Assembly (NCBI GenBank): GCA_009926295.1
Contig: RFPF01000003.1
Span: 1-37,078 of the forward strand
Direction: 5' to 3'
Length of the DNA stretch: 37,078 nt
From: Planctomycetia bacterium
GTDB taxonomy: Bacteria > Planctomycetota > Planctomycetia > Pirellulales > UBA1268
Positions 1-7,814 of the stretch are shown here, piece by piece. A program made the position numbers and the translations under genes. The first letter of the stretch is position 1. Every line of letters begins with the position of its first letter. The notes beneath the pieces are model-generated. The model was not told the origin of the DNA, ran no database searches, and saw nothing but the letters and a program-made list of their open reading frames with translations.

Positions 1-2664
1 GGCGTAGGTCGCGATGCCCAGCGGCAGCGACGGCTCCACCTCCGGGCGGATCGACAGCGTCCGCCCCGCGAGCGGCTGGTCGATCACGCCCTCCTCGTCG
101 AGGCAGCACTCGATCCGCTCGGGCGTGACGCGGATCCGGATCGAATACCACCGACCCGTGTCGAACGCGCGGTAGAGCGTGGTGCCGTTGCGGGCCGCAT
201 CGAGGCCGTCGATGCTCGACAGCCCGACGACACTGCCCCCCCAGCCGCCCACGATCAGGCTGCACGGGTCGTCTCCCACCGGGAAGGTGAGCCCGCAGAA
301 GAAGTCTCCGCCGTCGCGGCGCTGGGCCTCCAGCACGAGTTCGTAGTTCTGGCGCGGAAAATCGCCGGTCCACGTGATGCCGCTGAGATCAGCCCCCATG
401 CCGATCTCGATCGCACCGTCCACGACGGACACCTCCCCCTCGCCGCCGAACTGCGTGGGCTTCCACCGCCCGAGCCCGCCGCCGTCGAACATCGGCCGCC
501 ACCCCCCGTCGCCGGCTGCGGTGCCGCCGGGAGCCGCGATCTCCGCCAGGAGCGCTCCCGCGGCATAGACCTTCTCCAGGGCCGCCCGGATTCCCGGGGC
601 AGCGACCGCCACGGCCCGGGCCCGCACGTCGTCGTAGGCGACGTCGAGGGCGAGCGACTGGATGTTGCCGTCGAAGATGAGCCCCACGAGCTCACCGCGC
701 ACGTTCACGACGGGGCTGCCCGAGTTGCCGCCGATGATGTCCGCCGTCGAGACGAAGTTGAAGGGGGTTTCGAGAAAGGCGGTGTCGCGTTCGAGCACGG
801 GCCGCAGGTCGCGCCACTTCGGCGGCAGGTCGAACGGGGGCGTGTCGTGCTTCGCGGCCGCCCGGGCGAAGAGGCCGCGGTAGTCGGTGATCGCCGGCAC
901 ACGTCGCCCCTCCTCCTCGTAGCCCGCCACCGTGCCGTACGCCAGCCGCAGTGTGAAGGTGGCATCCGGATAGTTGCTTTCACCCCCGGCCGCAAACACC
1001 GCCTCGGTGAGTTCGGCATGGGCCTGCCGCTTCAGCTCGCCTGCCGCCTCCACGATCTTCCTCAGTGACCGCGACTCGGCGTCCACGGTGCGGGCGAGCG
1101 CGAGCATCGGATCGGCGGACGCCGCCACGGCCGCCTTGCCGCCATCGTAGAGAGCGCGCCTCGTATCGGGCCGGCTGCCCCCGGGCCTCTTGCCGAGCCC
1201 GGTGCCGGCCACCAGTTCCGCGGCCCGCTCGCGCGGCGACTTCCCGGCGAACACCTGCACCACGAGCGGGTCGTCGGCCCCGAGCGCCGCGGCGAGGGCC
1301 GTGAGCGAGTCGGCGAGTTTCACCACCTCGAACGCGTCGTAGATCGGCTCCGGGGAAAAGAGCTGGAGTTCGAGCGACGCACGGTTGGAGTCCCGATATT
1401 CCCGGAGCCGCTCGCCGCTCGGCTTCGCCGCCTCCTCTGCGGCCCGCAGGAGCATCCGCGCATTCGCGAAATACTGGCAATTGAATCCGACAGCACCCTC
1501 GAGCATCGCGTGTCGGAGGGCCACGCGGGCGAGATCGTCCTCGGCACGGTCGATCCGCTCGAACGGCGACGGCCCCGCCTTGGCGGGTCTGGCTGCCAGG
1601 AGCGTTCGCAGCCGCGCCTCATCGGTCCGCTTCCGCGCCAGGAGCGTGGGCTCGAGGAGCGCCGCAAGCAGCCCCTCGCGGTTCTTGCGGGCATTCTGCA
1701 CGCCGAAAAGATCGCCCATCGCCTGCCGTCGCTCCTCGGGCCCCTCGCCCGCGTAGGCCGCATAGAGCGATTCGAGCCTGTTGATCGTCGCGAGCGCGAA
1801 CGGCACCTGCCGGTCCCGCATGGCGACGAGTTCACGCACGGAGTTGGCCCGGTCGGTGTGGCCTGGATGCCCCGACACGAAGACGAGGTCCCCTGGCTGC
1901 GCTCCCCGCGCGGCCCATGCGAGGTGGTGCGGTACCCGGGCCGGTCGACCCTCCTCGTATGCCCGGAAGAAGCACACGTCGAGGTTGTACCGCGGAAATT
2001 CGAAGTTGTCGGCGTCGCCGCCGAAGAAGGCGATCTGCTGCTCCGGGGCGAACACGAGCCGCACGTCGGTGTACTTCTTCGCGCGATAGAGGTGGTAGCG
2101 GCCTCCCTGGTAGAGCGTGACCACGTCGCTGCGGAGGCCCGTGCCGGCGAGCGACTCCTGCTCGATCTCGGCCATCACGCGCCGCCGGGCGGCGAACGCG
2201 GCCTCGGAATCCATCCCCGGCGTCACGGCCTCCTGCACGCGGGCCGTCACGTCCTCGATCGAGATCAGCACGTTGAGCTCGAGGTCGAGGCAGCGCACCT
2301 CCTCCTCGCGCGTGGCGGCGTAGAATCCGTCGCGGTACAGGTTGCGGTCGGGCGTGCCGAGCTTCTGGAGGGCGTCGGCACCCACATGGTGGTTGGTGAG
2401 CACGAGTCCGTCGGCCGACACGAACGAGCCCGAGCCTCCGGAGTTGAACCGCACCGATGCCTGCTGGAGGTGCGTGAGCCAGTCCGGCGTGATCTTCTCC
2501 TGCCCGAGTCCGGCGGCGTGGTCGCGTTCGAGCAGCGCGAGCGGCGGATGGCTGAACAGCCACATGCCCTCGTCGGCCAACGCCACGGCGGCCCACGGCC
2601 ACTCGGCGACGAGGAGGCAGAGCGGGAGGAAGCGGAGCACGGCCAGCGGGGAGGCGAGCGGCAT
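1..2664 (-). CDS. S46-family dipeptidyl-peptidase fused to a C-terminal DUF1080 domain (3' end outside window)
   Basis: Exported serine peptidase expected to release dipeptides from peptide N-termini. The frame stays open from ATG 2664 to the window edge (888 codons). Residues 1-30 form a signal peptide. Visible S46 motifs are TNHHV (His 92/93), FGGDADNFEFPRY (Asp 217/219) and GGNSGSP (Ser 648). Gly 666 in FDGN lies 18 residues after the Ser, like Gly673 after Ser655 in Porphyromonas DPP7, which fits hydrophobic rather than acidic P1 preference (inference). Known S46 enzymes end near 700-720 residues. Here a new domain starts about residue 722 with GGWRPMFDGGGLGRW, the opening of DUF1080 (concanavalin-like, 3-keto-disaccharide hydrolase family), and runs for at least 166 residues. 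No Shine-Dalgarno precedes the ATG. Family assignment is firm. The fusion is read directly from one frame, checked at several anchor points. Confidence 0.93.
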   Translation of the reverse strand, partial: MPLASPLAVLRFLPLCLLVAEWPWAAVALADEGMWLFSHPPLALLERDHAAGLGQEKITPDWLTHLQQASVRFNSGGSGSFVSADGLVLTNHHVGADALQKLGTPDRNLYRDGFYAATREEEVRCLDLELNVLISIEDVTARVQEAVTPGMDSEAAFAARRRVMAEIEQESLAGTGLRSDVVTLYQGGRYHLYRAKKYTDVRLVFAPEQQIAFFGGDADNFEFPRYNLDVCFFRAYEEGRPARVPHHLAWAARGAQPGDLVFVSGHPGHTDRANSVRELVAMRDRQVPFALATINRLESLYAAYAGEGPEERRQAMGDLFGVQNARKNREGLLAALLEPTLLARKRTDEARLRTLLAARPAKAGPSPFERIDRAEDDLARVALRHAMLEGAVGFNCQYFANARMLLRAAEEAAKPSGERLREYRDSNRASLELQLFSPEPIYDAFEVVKLADSLTALAAALGADDPLVVQVFAGKSPRERAAELVAGTGLGKRPGGSRPDTRRALYDGGKAAVAASADPMLALARTVDAESRSLRKIVEAAGELKRQAHAELTEAVFAAGGESNYPDATFTLRLAYGTVAGYEEEGRRVPAITDYRGLFARAAAKHDTPPFDLPPKWRDLRPVLERDTAFLETPFNFVSTADIIGGNSGSPVVNVRGELVGLIFDGNIQSLALDVAYDDVRARAVAVAAPGIRAALEKVYAAGALLAEIAAPGGTAAGDGGWRPMFDGGGLGRWKPTQFGGEGEVSVVDGAIEIGMGADLSGITWTGDFPRQNYELVLEAQRRDGGDFFCGLTFPVGDDPCSLIVGGWGGSVVGLSSIDGLDAARNGTTLYRAFDTGRWYSIRIRVTPERIECCLDEEGVIDQPLAGRTLSIRPEVEPSLPLGIATYA

Positions 2665-2670
2665 GCCCGC

Positions 2671-2676
2671 AGAGTA
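2671..2676 (-). promoter_or_regulatory. Candidate -10 box for a leaderless S46 transcript
   Basis: On the minus strand TACTCT is followed by exactly six bases and then the ATG at 2664. There is no Shine-Dalgarno sequence and no clear -35 element. A TAnnnT box at this distance is the known signature of leaderless promoters in several bacterial phyla. This is one short motif, so chance occurrence is possible. Confidence 0.35.
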
Positions 2677-2713
2677 TCCGAAAGCCCGGCCGCCGTCCCG
2701 GCCCTTCGAGGGC

Positions 2714-2742
2714 TTGCCGGCAGTAGTGTTCATGCGTACACT
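2714..2742 (+). promoter_or_regulatory. Candidate sigma-70 promoter for the yifB-like gene
   Basis: TTGCCG (2714-2719) and TACACT (2737-2742) are separated by 17 bases, each matching four of six consensus positions. The predicted leader would be about 50 nt to the ATG at 2802. It lies in the 137-bp divergent spacer between the peptidase and yifB. Confidence 0.4.
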
Positions 2743-2801
2743 TCCACGACGACGGCCGTTTCGGCCGCGACGATCCCCACCATCACAACGAGGGTGCTCC
2801 C

Positions 2802-4340
2802 ATGCTCGCCCGACTCCGAACCTTCTCGCTGCTCGGCATCGACGCCGTGCCGATCGACGTCGAAGTCGACGTGTCGGCCGGAGCCCTGCCTGCCACCGTA
2901 CTTGTCGGCCTTCCCGATACGGCCATCCGCGAGAGCACGCACCGTGTGGCGCGGGCGATGGTCAACTCCGGCTTCAACCGCCCCAACGACCGGATCGTCG
3001 TCAACCTCGCCCCGGCGGAGATTCCCAAGCAGGCTGCCACGTTCGACCTCCCGATCACGCTCGGCATCCTGGCGGGGAGCGGGCAATTCTCCTCGCAACG
3101 ATTCGACGACTACGCCGTGGTGGGTGAACTGTCGTTGGAGGGCTTCACGCGGCCGGCCCGCGGCGCCCTGTCGATGGCGATCGCCGCCGCCCGCCAGAAG
3201 CGGCTGCGGGGGGTGGTGGTTCCCACCGCGAGCGCAACCGAGGCAGCCGTCGTCGAGGACGTCGAGATCATTCCCGTCTCGACGCTCTCCGAGGCGGTTC
3301 AGTTCTTCTCCGGCGATCTCGACATACCCCCCACGCCACCACGGGTGACGGAGTGGTTCGACCGCTTCGCGAACTACGACGTCGATTTCGCGGACGTCAG
3401 GGGACAGGAGGCGGCCAAGCGTGCGATCTGCGTCGCAGCGGCCGGGGGACACAACGTGGCCATGCTGGGGCCGCCTGGGGGCGGCAAGACGATGCTCGCC
3501 AAACGCATCCCCACGATCCTGCCCCAGCTCACGGCCTCCGAATCGATCGAGACCACCCGCATCTACAGCGCCCTCGGCCTCGTTTCCCCAGGTCAGCCGC
3601 TGCTGGCCACGCGGCCGTTTCGCGCCCCGCATCACACGATCTCGGAGGCCGGCCTCGTGGGCGGCCGGTCCATCCCCATGCCTGGCGAGATCAGCCTCGC
3701 TCACAACGGCGTCCTGTTCCTCGACGAACTGCCCGAGTTCAACCGGCGCACGCTCGAGGTGCTGCGGCAGCCGCTGGAGGACGGCACCGTGACGATCAGC
3801 CGCGCCCTCACGACGTCGCGTTTCCCGGCCGACTTCATGCTCGTGGCGGCCTTCAATCCCTGCCCGTGCGGCTACCGCGGCGATCCCCGGAGGCAGTGCC
3901 AGTGCACGCCGCCGCAGGTCGAGAAATACATGGGTAAGGTCTCCGGGCCGCTGCTGGATCGGATCGACATCCATTTGGAGGTTCCCGCGGTGCCGTTTCG
4001 CGAACTCTCGGCCGCACGGCCGGGCACGTCGAGTCGCCAGATGCGGGAGGCGGTGCTTTCCGCCCGAACGCGGCAGGCGGAGCGTTTCGCCGGTTTGGCG
4101 ACGCGATCCAACGCCAGGATGACGAGCCGCGAGGTGCGAGAGTTCTGCCCGCTCGACCCCCCCGCCGTCGACCTCCTCCGCGGCGCGGTCTCAGATCTCG
4201 GCCTCTCCGCCCGCGCCCACGACAAGGTCCTCCGTGTGGCTCGTACCGTCGCCGACCTCGACGGAGCCGATCGAATCGGCGCCGGCCACGTGAGCGAGGC
4301 GATCAACTACCGCCTGCTCGACCGCAGCCTGTGGACCTGA
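2802..4340 (+). CDS. comM: YifB/ComM family AAA+ ATPase (Mg-chelatase-like)
   Basis: The 512-residue protein has the full YifB/ComM layout. An N-terminal Lon-protease-like fold without protease residues covers about residues 1-170. The AAA+ module has Walker A GPPGGGKT at 223-230 and Walker B in VLFLDELPEF. The family Cys cluster NPCPCGYRGDPRRQCQC follows, then a C-terminal Mg-chelatase-type helical domain. In Vibrio and other transformable bacteria ComM is a hexameric helicase that promotes branch migration when donor DNA is integrated, but it is also common in bacteria not known to be competent, so its role here is inferred. It is divergent from the S46 peptidase. The start chosen is the first ATG that gives the usual MLARLRTFSLLGIDA opening. 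Confidence 0.95.
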   Translation: MLARLRTFSLLGIDAVPIDVEVDVSAGALPATVLVGLPDTAIRESTHRVARAMVNSGFNRPNDRIVVNLAPAEIPKQAATFDLPITLGILAGSGQFSSQRFDDYAVVGELSLEGFTRPARGALSMAIAAARQKRLRGVVVPTASATEAAVVEDVEIIPVSTLSEAVQFFSGDLDIPPTPPRVTEWFDRFANYDVDFADVRGQEAAKRAICVAAAGGHNVAMLGPPGGGKTMLAKRIPTILPQLTASESIETTRIYSALGLVSPGQPLLATRPFRAPHHTISEAGLVGGRSIPMPGEISLAHNGVLFLDELPEFNRRTLEVLRQPLEDGTVTISRALTTSRFPADFMLVAAFNPCPCGYRGDPRRQCQCTPPQVEKYMGKVSGPLLDRIDIHLEVPAVPFRELSAARPGTSSRQMREAVLSARTRQAERFAGLATRSNARMTSREVREFCPLDPPAVDLLRGAVSDLGLSARAHDKVLRVARTVADLDGADRIGAGHVSEAINYRLLDRSLWT

Positions 4341-4376
4341 ACCCCCGAAATATCAGCCTCGACTGCTGGCGGAGGC

Positions 4377-5135
4377 ATGTGCGAAACTCCCGTCATGACG
4401 GTGCCGCTCCGACCCCTCGCTCCCTCCCCCGACGACTCGCGGCCGGCCATGGACGGGTGGGATCGCAGGACGCTCCTCGGCTCCGCAACGGCCCTGGCGA
4501 TCCTCGGTGCGATGGCTCTGGCGATCGATCTGCCGGTCGCGGAATGGTGCAAGATGGGCGGCGTGCCCAAGGAACTGCAGCGATTCCTCAACTTTTCGGA
4601 GGTCTTCGCGCATACGATGGGTGCCGCGGCACTCCTCGCGACGGCGCTCGTGCTCGACCCCGGATTGGCCTTCCCGTCGCTGCGGTGGCCGGCGATCCGC
4701 TGGCCGTCGTTCCAGCCGTCGGTGGAGCGGGAGCGGATGGCCCGCATGATCGGTGCGACGGCCTGCGGCGGGCTGGCGGTCGATGTCGTCAAACTCCTGG
4801 TGGATCGGGCACGCCCCCGGGCCATCGACGTCGCGGCCCAGTCGTCGGCGCTCGCGACCTTCGGCGTCGTTCCCGCCACCGGCAGCCATTCAGACGCCAA
4901 CAGTTTCCCCTCGGGGCATGCCGCCGTCGCCTGCGGTCTGTTGGCGGCGCTGGCGTGGCGGTATCCCCGCGGGCGGTGGCTGTTCATGCTCTTCGCCGCG
5001 AGCGCCGCCCTGCAGCGAGTGGCAACGGCGGCACACTACCCCAGCGACGTGTGCCTCGGTGCGGCCCTGGGCCTCGTCGGGGCGGCGATCTTTCTCGCGG
5101 GCCGGCCGGAATCAGCCATCTCCAGGGAGGCGTGA
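4377..5135 (+). CDS. Membrane PAP2-family phosphatase
   Basis: PAP2 superfamily protein (252 residues) probably acting on a lipid or undecaprenyl phosphate at the membrane. All three family motifs are visible: K139-x6-RP (KLLVDRARP), PSGH at 178-181, and QR214-x5-H220-x3-D224, where the usual Ser of SR is Gln but the Arg, His and Asp are kept. Hydrophobic helices occur around residues 33-51, 78-93, 123-140, 183-193 and 201-212. GGAGG lies only one base before ATG 4377. The in-frame ATG at 4395 would place that site 19 bases away, so neither start has ideal spacing. It begins 36 bp after comM and may be co-transcribed. The substrate cannot be told from sequence. Confidence 0.85.
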   Translation: MCETPVMTVPLRPLAPSPDDSRPAMDGWDRRTLLGSATALAILGAMALAIDLPVAEWCKMGGVPKELQRFLNFSEVFAHTMGAAALLATALVLDPGLAFPSLRWPAIRWPSFQPSVERERMARMIGATACGGLAVDVVKLLVDRARPRAIDVAAQSSALATFGVVPATGSHSDANSFPSGHAAVACGLLAALAWRYPRGRWLFMLFAASAALQRVATAAHYPSDVCLGAALGLVGAAIFLAGRPESAISREA

Positions 5136-5160
5136 GGGTTGGATGAGATTTTGCAGTCGT

Positions 5161-5190
5161 TTGGCACGCGTCTCGCGTTCTTGATACGAT
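5161..5190 (+). promoter_or_regulatory. Candidate sigma-70 promoter for the receiver gene
   Basis: TTGGCA (5161-5166, five of six matches) and TACGAT (5185-5190, four of six) are 18 bases apart. The leader to ATG 5245 would be about 48 nt. It lies in the 109-bp gap after the PAP2 gene. Confidence 0.45.
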
Positions 5191-5244
5191 CGTGCGTCGC
5201 ACACAGGTGATCGTTCGCCGGATCGACCACACCGGATTGCCAGC

Positions 5245-5709
5245 ATGCCAACCCAGAAACGCTCGCGGAAAGTCGCCGCCCCTGCGGAGGCCCCCGATCG
5301 CGACGGCCCAACGCCGGCTGCCGCAGCCAAGGCGGGCGTTGCCGGCGGCGGCAAGCGGGTGCTCCTCGTCGACGACGACGTCGAGATCATCGAATCGATG
5401 AAGGCGGTTCTCGAGTCGAAGGGATACGAGATTTTGGTAGCGCGTGACGGCAACCAAGGGCTCGTGCTCGCCGAGCAGGAAAACCCCGACCTCGTCGTGC
5501 TCGACATGATGATGCCGAAACGCAGCGGGTTTCTCGTGCTTGAACGGCTTCGTCGCAGCCGCTCCGTGCCGCTGCGCGTGATCATGATCACCGCCAACGA
5601 GGGCAGCCGTCACAAGGCGTACGCCGAGATGCTCGGTGTCGACGACTACATCCGCAAGCCGTTCGCGATGGACAGGCTGCTGGACAGCGTGCAGCGGCTG
5701 CTTTCCTGA
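5245..5709 (+). CDS. Stand-alone response-regulator receiver protein
   Basis: A 154-residue protein that is only a CheY-like receiver behind an unusual basic, Ala/Pro-rich N-terminal tail of about 36 residues. The acidic pocket (Asp 43-45), the phospho-acceptor Asp 87 (VVLDMMMPKRSG), Thr 116 (MITANEG) and Lys 138 (IRKPF) are all present, so it should be phosphorylated normally. There is no DNA-binding or enzymatic output domain, so it must act by protein contact or in a phosphorelay. No histidine kinase is next to it. It lies directly upstream of dnaG with its own promoter-like sequence. The link to replication genes may be only positional. Confidence 0.92.
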   Translation: MPTQKRSRKVAAPAEAPDRDGPTPAAAAKAGVAGGGKRVLLVDDDVEIIESMKAVLESKGYEILVARDGNQGLVLAEQENPDLVVLDMMMPKRSGFLVLERLRRSRSVPLRVIMITANEGSRHKAYAEMLGVDDYIRKPFAMDRLLDSVQRLLS

Positions 5710-5779
5710 GCGGATTCGACCCCCACCGGGCCCCCGCAGCATCCGCAATCTGGGCAGGATGCGCAGCGAAAGCCTGAGA

Positions 5780-5808
5780 TTGACCCGGTTTTGACCGCCG
5801 CCTACATT
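5780..5808 (+). promoter_or_regulatory. Strong candidate sigma-70 promoter for dnaG
   Basis: TTGACC (5780-5785, five of six) and TACATT (5803-5808, four of six) are separated by the optimal 17 bases. Transcription would begin about 35 nt before the GTG start at 5851. A GGGAAGG ribosome-binding site lies just before that start. This is the best promoter match in the window. Confidence 0.6.
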
Positions 5809-5850
5809 CCGGCGGTGACCTGAGCGCGGCTGGTTCCAGGGAAGGTTGGC

Positions 5851-7713
5851 GTGCCCATTTCTCCGGTTTCATCGTCGTCCGTGGCCGGAACGTCGCTCCA
5901 TGACGACGCCAAGGAGCGGGTGCGCGACGCGACCGACATCGTCGATCTGGTGGGTACGTACTTCGCGCTGCGTCGCGCCGGCAAGGCCATGGTTGGCCTG
6001 TGCCCATGGCACGAGGACTCCCGGCCCAGCTTCCACGTGAATCCCGAGCGGCAGACGTTCCGCTGCTGGGTCTGCAACGTGGGCGGGGATGTCTTCAGTT
6101 TCCTCATGCGGATGGAAAAACTGGAGTTCCGCGAGGCACTGGAGCATCTCGCCGAGCGGGCTGGCATCCAGCTCACCCGCGGCCGCGGACCATCCACCGA
6201 CGAAAAATCCGCGTTGCTCAAGGCCCTCGCGTGGGCCGCCGAGCGATTCGCTGGCTGCCTTCAGCATGGCGGGGAAGCCGGCGCGGCCCGCGACTACCTC
6301 GCCGAACGCGGCCTCTCCGCCGAGACGATCGCGAAGTTCCAGCTCGGGTTCGCCCCGCCGGCGTGGGACTGGCTGCTGCGACAGGCTTCTGCCGCGGGAA
6401 TCCCCACTCCCCACCTCGCCCGCACCGGTCTGGCCGTGGAGCGGCAGGATCGCTCCGGTCACTACGACCGGTTTCGCGACCGGGTCATGTTCCCGATCCG
6501 CGACCCGCTGGGCCGCTGCGTCGCGTTCGGAGGCCGCGTGCTCCCGGGCGCCGCGCCCGACGCCGCCAAATACATCAACTCGCCGGAGACGCCGCTGTTC
6601 TCCAAGAGTTCCATGCTCTACGGGCTCGACACGGCCCGCGACGCCATGACCGCCTCGCGCCGCGCCGTCGTCGTCGAGGGCTACACCGACTGCCTGGCGG
6701 CACGCCAGGCCGGCGTCGACGACGTGGTGGCCGTGCTCGGCACCGCCCTTGGAGAGAAACACGCCAAGCTGCTGCGTCGCTATGCCGATCGCATCGTGCT
6801 CGTCCTCGACGGCGACGACGCAGGCCGCCGCCGTGCCGACGAGATCCTCGACGTGATCCTCGCCGAGCCGATCGACGTGAGGATCGCCCGCCTTCCTTCG
6901 GGCGTCGATCCGTGCGAATTCGTCCTCGACCGCGGTCGTGACGCCTTCGAGGCGCTCCTCGACGCCGCGGTGGATCCACTGGAGTACCGCATGGATGAGG
7001 CGGTGGCGAGGCTGGCCGGCCGCCGGGGTGACGACGCCGTGCTGGCGGCCGTCGAGAGCGTGCTCCGCCCTCTCGCGAACGCGTCGGAACGCTCGCCCCT
7101 GAGCCCGTCTCAAAGGCAGCTCCGCGAGGACCAGGTGCTCGGCCGCCTGTCGCGCCGCTTCGGGCTTTCGCGCGACGCGCTGCGCGAGCGGCTTCGCGAG
7201 CTGCGGTCGCAGCGGGTGGTGCCCGTATCCGCTCCTCCGGGCGACCGTCCCGAGGCGCCGGCGGTCGGCCGTCTCCCGGCGTGGGACCGCGAGGTGATCG
7301 AGGTGCTCGTCGGCGTTCCCGACGGCATCGGGCTGATCGTCCGCGAGGTGCCCGCGTCGGATCTCGAAACTCCCGAGGGACGCGCCGTGCTCGAGGCCGC
7401 GCGGCGCATGCACGACGCCGGCAAGCCGGTCGCCCTGCCCGGGCTGCTCCTGGCCATCACCGACCCCGCTCTCCAGAGCCTGCTCGTCGCCGTCGATGAA
7501 TCGACCTCCGCGCGGGGGCCGGTCGATCCGGCCGAGCGGCTGCACCACCTCGAGGATGCCCTGCGACGCCGCTCCGCCCAGCGGCAGGCGCACGAGAGCA
7601 CCCTCGCACTGAAATCCTCCGGGCTGGATCCCGGCTCGGAGGCGGCTTTGTTGGAGCGACTCGTCGCACAGCGGCGGGTCGCCCAGGGCATGTCCGAACC
7701 CAAGGATGGGTGA
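5851..7713 (+). CDS. dnaG: DNA primase DnaG
   Basis: Replication primase (620 residues) that makes RNA primers for DNA polymerase at the fork. The N-terminal CHC2 zinc finger has Cys51, His54, Cys72 and Cys75 (CPWH...CWVC). The catalytic core follows, with the Toprim Glu in EGYTD at 276 and the metal-binding DGDD at 320-323. The variable C-terminal 200 residues should contact the DnaB helicase. The start is GTG, with a purine-rich binding site and a good promoter upstream. It is followed after 101 bp by rpoD, the classical macromolecular-synthesis gene order, but rpsU is absent. Length is normal and no key residue is missing. Confidence 0.97.
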   Translation: MPISPVSSSSVAGTSLHDDAKERVRDATDIVDLVGTYFALRRAGKAMVGLCPWHEDSRPSFHVNPERQTFRCWVCNVGGDVFSFLMRMEKLEFREALEHLAERAGIQLTRGRGPSTDEKSALLKALAWAAERFAGCLQHGGEAGAARDYLAERGLSAETIAKFQLGFAPPAWDWLLRQASAAGIPTPHLARTGLAVERQDRSGHYDRFRDRVMFPIRDPLGRCVAFGGRVLPGAAPDAAKYINSPETPLFSKSSMLYGLDTARDAMTASRRAVVVEGYTDCLAARQAGVDDVVAVLGTALGEKHAKLLRRYADRIVLVLDGDDAGRRRADEILDVILAEPIDVRIARLPSGVDPCEFVLDRGRDAFEALLDAAVDPLEYRMDEAVARLAGRRGDDAVLAAVESVLRPLANASERSPLSPSQRQLREDQVLGRLSRRFGLSRDALRERLRELRSQRVVPVSAPPGDRPEAPAVGRLPAWDREVIEVLVGVPDGIGLIVREVPASDLETPEGRAVLEAARRMHDAGKPVALPGLLLAITDPALQSLLVAVDESTSARGPVDPAERLHHLEDALRRRSAQRQAHESTLALKSSGLDPGSEAALLERLVAQRRVAQGMSEPKDG

Positions 7714-7737
7714 GGGTGCCCGCCTCGTCGCTGCAAT

Positions 7738-7769
7738 CGATCCGCCGCGGACTTCACCCAGGCGGATCG
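7738..7769 (+). other. Inverted repeat between dnaG and rpoD
   Basis: CGATCCGCC (7738-7746) and GGCGGATCG (7761-7769) form a perfect 9-bp stem with a 14-nt loop. No U-run follows. In E. coli the dnaG-rpoD junction is an RNA processing and internal-promoter site, so an RNA-level role is possible here, but only the repeat itself is seen. Confidence 0.4.
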
Positions 7770-7814
7770 GGGGGCGGTGCGCGAGTGACGGTACGATGGT
7801 GAAGGAGACCCTCG

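Noticed and set aside
1510..3348. Long plus-strand open frame across the S46 gene and the start of comM
   Set aside because: It crosses two strongly supported genes and has no family signal. It is a shadow.
7792..7797. TACGAT as a -10 box for rpoD
   Set aside because: Transcription would start inside the ribosome-binding site and no -35 element fits.
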